DNA of 8,239 nucleotides from Bacilli bacterium (GTDB lineage: Bacteria; Bacillota_I; Bacilli_A; RF39; UBA660), in assembly GCA_900766325.1 (NCBI GenBank), contig CAAFVA010000052.1, positions 1 through 8,239 on the forward strand. Direction: 5' to 3'. Made by a program: the position numbers and the translations under genes. Numbering within the stretch: position 1 is the first letter of the stretch; the number at the start of each line of letters is the position of its first letter. This document shows, piece by piece, positions 7,792 to 8,239 of the stretch. The notes under the pieces were generated by a model. That model was not told where the DNA came from. It worked only from the letters and a program-made list of their open reading frames with translations, and searched no databases.

Positions 7792-7820
7792 TTGATAATA
7801 TAAGCATTATCATGTATAAT
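7792..7820 (+). promoter_or_regulatory. Promoter of small RNA 1
   Basis: TTGATA (7792-7797), a 17-base spacer and TATAAT (7815-7820) make a near-consensus vegetative promoter that leads into no plus-strand protein gene. The expected start is near 7827. An inverted repeat, TGATAAT (7793-7799) and ATTATCA (7806-7812), fills most of the -35 to -10 interval and could be an operator. The spacing and distance to the RNA match the second copy at 8123-8151. Confidence 0.85.
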
Positions 7821-7825
7821 ATAAA
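7797..7825 (-). promoter_or_regulatory. Possible helicase promoter overlapping the small RNA promoter
   Basis: On minus, TTTATA (7825-7820), 17 bases, TATATT (7802-7797) lies about 30 bases upstream of the helicase start. It occupies the same DNA as the plus-strand small RNA promoter. If real, the two divergent promoters would compete. The -35 is a weak match and other registers in this AT-rich stretch are possible. Confidence 0.35.
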
Positions 7826-7826
7826 T

Positions 7827-7904
7827 GTAGGAAGCAGCTTAACCGTTGTTTTCCAGTGTTTTTTTGTTGAAAAACAAGGCTAGATGAAACTAACCTTGTT
7901 TTTC
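7827..7904 (+). ncRNA. Small RNA 1, candidate antitoxin RNA (type I toxin-antitoxin)
   Basis: This is a predicted transcript of about 78 nt, framed by a consensus promoter and a strong terminator. The 5' stem-loop pairs GGAAGCAGC (7830-7838) with GTTGTTTTCC (7845-7854) across a TTAACC loop, with one bulged base. A U-rich linker follows, then the terminator hairpin (7869-7904). It converges with the peptide mRNA on the opposite strand, and the two share the terminator, so about 40 bases are perfectly antisense. In addition, 7858-7869 (GTTTTTTTGTTG) can form 12 continuous pairs, two of them G-U, with the mRNA leader at 8060-8049. GGAAGCAGC can pair with the leader at 8043-8034. The role as an RNA antitoxin is inferred from this layout, which mirrors RNA II of pAD1 par. 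There is a homologous copy at 8158-8235. Confidence 0.78.
7869..7904. terminator. Bidirectional terminator shared by small RNA 1 and the peptide mRNA
   Basis: GAAAAACAAGG (7869-7879) pairs perfectly over 11 bp with CCTTGTTTTTC (7894-7904). An inner TAG/CTA step (7881-7883 with 7890-7892) is separated from the main stem by a C-A mismatch, and the apical loop is 6 bases. The A5/T5 ends supply a U-tract in either direction. On plus it ends the small RNA. On minus it lies just after the stop of the 27-aa peptide gene, so it ends that mRNA too. It is repeated at 8200-8235 with one base changed. Confidence 0.88.
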
Positions 7905-7909
7905 TTACT

Positions 7910-7993
7910 TTATATAATAATCATTACGATTACTAATAAAAATAATATGATGATTAATTTTGGAGTAAATTTTATTTCGAGTTTAAACCTCAT
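7910..7993 (-). CDS. 27-aa hydrophobic peptide, candidate type I toxin
   Basis: The frame runs from ATG (7993-7991) to TAA (7912-7910). The ribosome binding site AAGGCGGGTGAT (8009-7998) closely follows the 16S complement AAGGAGGTGAT with one extra base, and is among the strongest in the window. The peptide begins MRFKLEIKFTPK (net charge about +3) and continues with 15 residues drawn only from L, I, V, F and M, enough for a single short membrane segment; no hydrophilic tail follows. The stop is six bases before the bidirectional terminator shared with small RNA 1. Size, charge pattern, antisense small RNA and shared terminator all fit membrane-acting type I toxins. The sequence lacks the proline-containing core and charged C-terminus typical of Fst, so it would be a different family. 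Chance occurrence of a short hydrophobic frame in AT-rich DNA is the main alternative. Confidence 0.7.
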   Translation of the reverse strand: MRFKLEIKFTPKLIIILFLLVIVMIII

Positions 7994-7997
7994 AATT

Positions 7998-8009
7998 ATC
8001 ACCCGCCTT
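7998..8009 (-). promoter_or_regulatory. Ribosome binding site of the 27-aa peptide
   Basis: The minus strand reads AAGGCGGGTGAT, four bases before the ATG, with the GG core about nine to ten bases away. Just upstream, TTTTATTTT (8030-8022) can pair with AGAATAGAA (8016-8008) over nine pairs. CC at 8035-8034 could then reach GG of the site, so partial self-occlusion of the site in the mRNA is possible, as in other type I toxins. The pairing was worked out by hand. Confidence 0.65.
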
Positions 8010-8033
8010 CTATTCTTTTTCAAAATAAAAATT

Positions 8034-8060
8034 GGAAAACAACGATTAGTTTTTTTACTG
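8034..8060 (-). repeat. Direct repeats giving small RNA/mRNA complementarity in the peptide mRNA leader
   Basis: On the plus strand, GGAAAACAACG (8034-8044) and GTTTTTTTACTG (8049-8060) recur in the same order inside small RNA 1 as GGAAGCAGC (7830-7838) and GTTTTTTTGTTG (7858-7869). The two genes are transcribed in opposite directions, so such direct repeats make the RNAs complementary. The base differences in the second repeat convert A-U or G-C pairs to G-U pairs, so pairing is kept. The minus-strand word CGTTGTTTTCCA (8044-8033) is also identical to the 3' arm of the small RNA hairpin (7844-7855). This parallels DRa and DRb of the pAD1 par locus. Confidence 0.65.
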
Positions 8061-8069
8061 CCCCCCACT

Positions 8070-8098
8070 TTTATAATTCTTCATAATTTTTAAAATCA
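8070..8098 (-). promoter_or_regulatory. Possible promoter of the peptide mRNA
   Basis: On minus, a good -10, TATAAA (8075-8070), is preceded 17 bases upstream by a weak -35, TGATTT (8098-8093). The start would fall in the run of six G (8066-8061), giving a leader of about 70 bases and an mRNA of about 200. The leader start GGGGGGCAG can fold onto TTGTTTTCC (8042-8034), producing a 5' stem-loop like that of the small RNA. The weak -35 leaves the start uncertain. Confidence 0.42.
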
Positions 8099-8122
8099 CG
8101 CTAAAAAGCAAAAAATTAATTA

Positions 8123-8151
8123 TTGAAAATTATCATCACTTTGTATATAAT
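8123..8151 (+). promoter_or_regulatory. Promoter of small RNA 2
   Basis: TTGAAA (8123-8128), 17 bases, TATAAT (8146-8151). Element quality, spacing and distance to the GTAGGA start of the RNA are the same as in copy 1, although the intervening bases differ. This conservation of function rather than sequence supports both promoters. Confidence 0.85.
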
Positions 8152-8157
8152 AAAAAT

Positions 8158-8235
8158 GTAGGAGACAGCTTACTAGTTGTTTCCCGGTTTGTTTTAATCG
8201 AAAAACAAGGCTAGATAAAACTAACCTTGTTTTTC
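8158..8235 (+). ncRNA. Small RNA 2, tandem homologue of small RNA 1
   Basis: This is a 78-nt predicted transcript, 331 bases downstream of copy 1 and alignable without gaps; by hand count about 74 of 88 bases match between 7821-7908 and 8152-8239. The 5' stem pairs GGAGACAGC (8161-8169) with GTTGTTTCC (8176-8184) over nine pairs around a TTACTA loop. Stem positions differing from copy 1 stay paired, whereas the loop and linker have diverged. The linker (8186-8199) no longer matches the leader of the visible peptide mRNA well, suggesting a different cognate target. The sequence ends at the window edge, so no partner gene is visible. Confidence 0.78.
8200..8235. terminator. Terminator of small RNA 2, probably bidirectional
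   Basis: This is the same 11-bp stem as at 7869-7904, with only one loop base changed (G at 7886 is A at 8217). The identity continues to CTTAC at the last base of the window, where the first copy leads into the end of the peptide gene. Confidence 0.85.
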
Positions 8236-8239
8236 TTAC

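Noticed and set aside
7793..7812. Fur box in the small RNA 1 promoter
   Set aside because: The arms TGATAAT and ATTATCA resemble Fur half-sites, but they are separated by six bases instead of one, so the match is not adequate.
7769..7813. 15-codon N-terminal extension of the helicase from an ATG at 7813
   Set aside because: No ribosome binding site; the added residues precede the normal Q-motif start and overlap the small RNA promoter. AAAGGA supports the ATG at 7768.
7536..7883. 115-codon plus-strand frame ending in the small RNA region
   Set aside because: Mostly antisense to the helicase motor domain, with no good ribosome binding site and no recognisable domain. It is a shadow of the helicase gene.
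7844..8044. 12-bp inverted repeat CGTTGTTTTCCA (7844-7855 and 8033-8044) as terminal repeats of a mini mobile element
   Set aside because: No target duplication or transposase is visible, and the words are better explained as matching 3' arms of the 5' stem-loops of the two convergent RNAs.
8061..8066. C6/G6 run as a G-quadruplex
   Set aside because: A single G tract with no further G tracts nearby cannot form an intramolecular quadruplex. It is more likely the 5' end of the peptide mRNA.
7884..8093. 69-codon plus-strand frame starting in the terminator loop, with a hydrophobic N-terminus
   Set aside because: Its ATG lies in the loop of the terminator hairpin, where transcription from the small RNA promoter should end. 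The second copy has ATA at that position, so the start is not conserved, and the frame runs antisense to the better supported peptide gene.
7821..8239. CRISPR array or insertion sequence ends as the cause of the 88-base repeats
   Set aside because: Only two copies, 331 bases apart, with internal divergence, each with its own promoter and terminator. There is no transposase, no terminal inverted repeats and no short regular spacers.

Overview
This AT-rich window carries strong AAGGAGG-type ribosome binding sites, TAA stops throughout, tryptophan encoded only by TGG in the frames I read, and textbook sigma-A-type promoters. Together these suggest a low-GC Bacillota genome (Bacilli or Clostridia-like, probably gut-associated) using the standard bacterial code. 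The taxonomy is inference; no rRNA or marker gene is present.

Layout. The first 124 bases are the N-terminal end of a minus-strand P-type cation ATPase (calcium type). A 165-base divergent promoter region separates it from a plus-strand ferrous iron operon, feoA-feoB (290-2639). FeoB converges with a very large minus-strand surface protein (2658-6368), and the two share a bidirectional terminator. The surface protein has an N-terminal membrane anchor, about ten FIVAR-like three-helix repeats, two cadherin-like beta-sandwich domains and a C-terminal membrane anchor. Upstream of it on the same strand is a short UvrD/helicase IV-type SF1 helicase (6434-7768).

The most interesting part is the roughly 470-base stretch 7769-8239, which holds no large gene. 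It contains two tandem copies, 331 bases apart, of a 78-nt small RNA gene on the plus strand (about 7827-7904 and 8158-8235). Each has a near-consensus promoter (TTGAxA, 17 bases, TATAAT), a 5' stem-loop and a long hairpin terminator. Between them, on the opposite strand, is an unlisted 27-codon reading frame (7910-7993). It has an excellent ribosome binding site and encodes a basic N-terminus followed by 15 purely hydrophobic residues. The peptide mRNA and the first small RNA converge on one bidirectional terminator. They also share two colinear direct repeats that let the small RNA pair with the mRNA leader. This is the architecture of the Fst/par (pAD1) type I toxin-antitoxin loci, but the peptide does not look like Fst. 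The second small RNA copy ends at the window edge with the same terminator, which predicts a second peptide gene just beyond base 8239.

How the parts relate: FeoA and FeoB form one ferrous iron uptake system. The helicase and surface protein genes are co-directional and could be partly co-transcribed, but the surface gene has its own strong promoter. The small RNA/peptide array is a self-contained module next to the helicase and shares promoter DNA with it.
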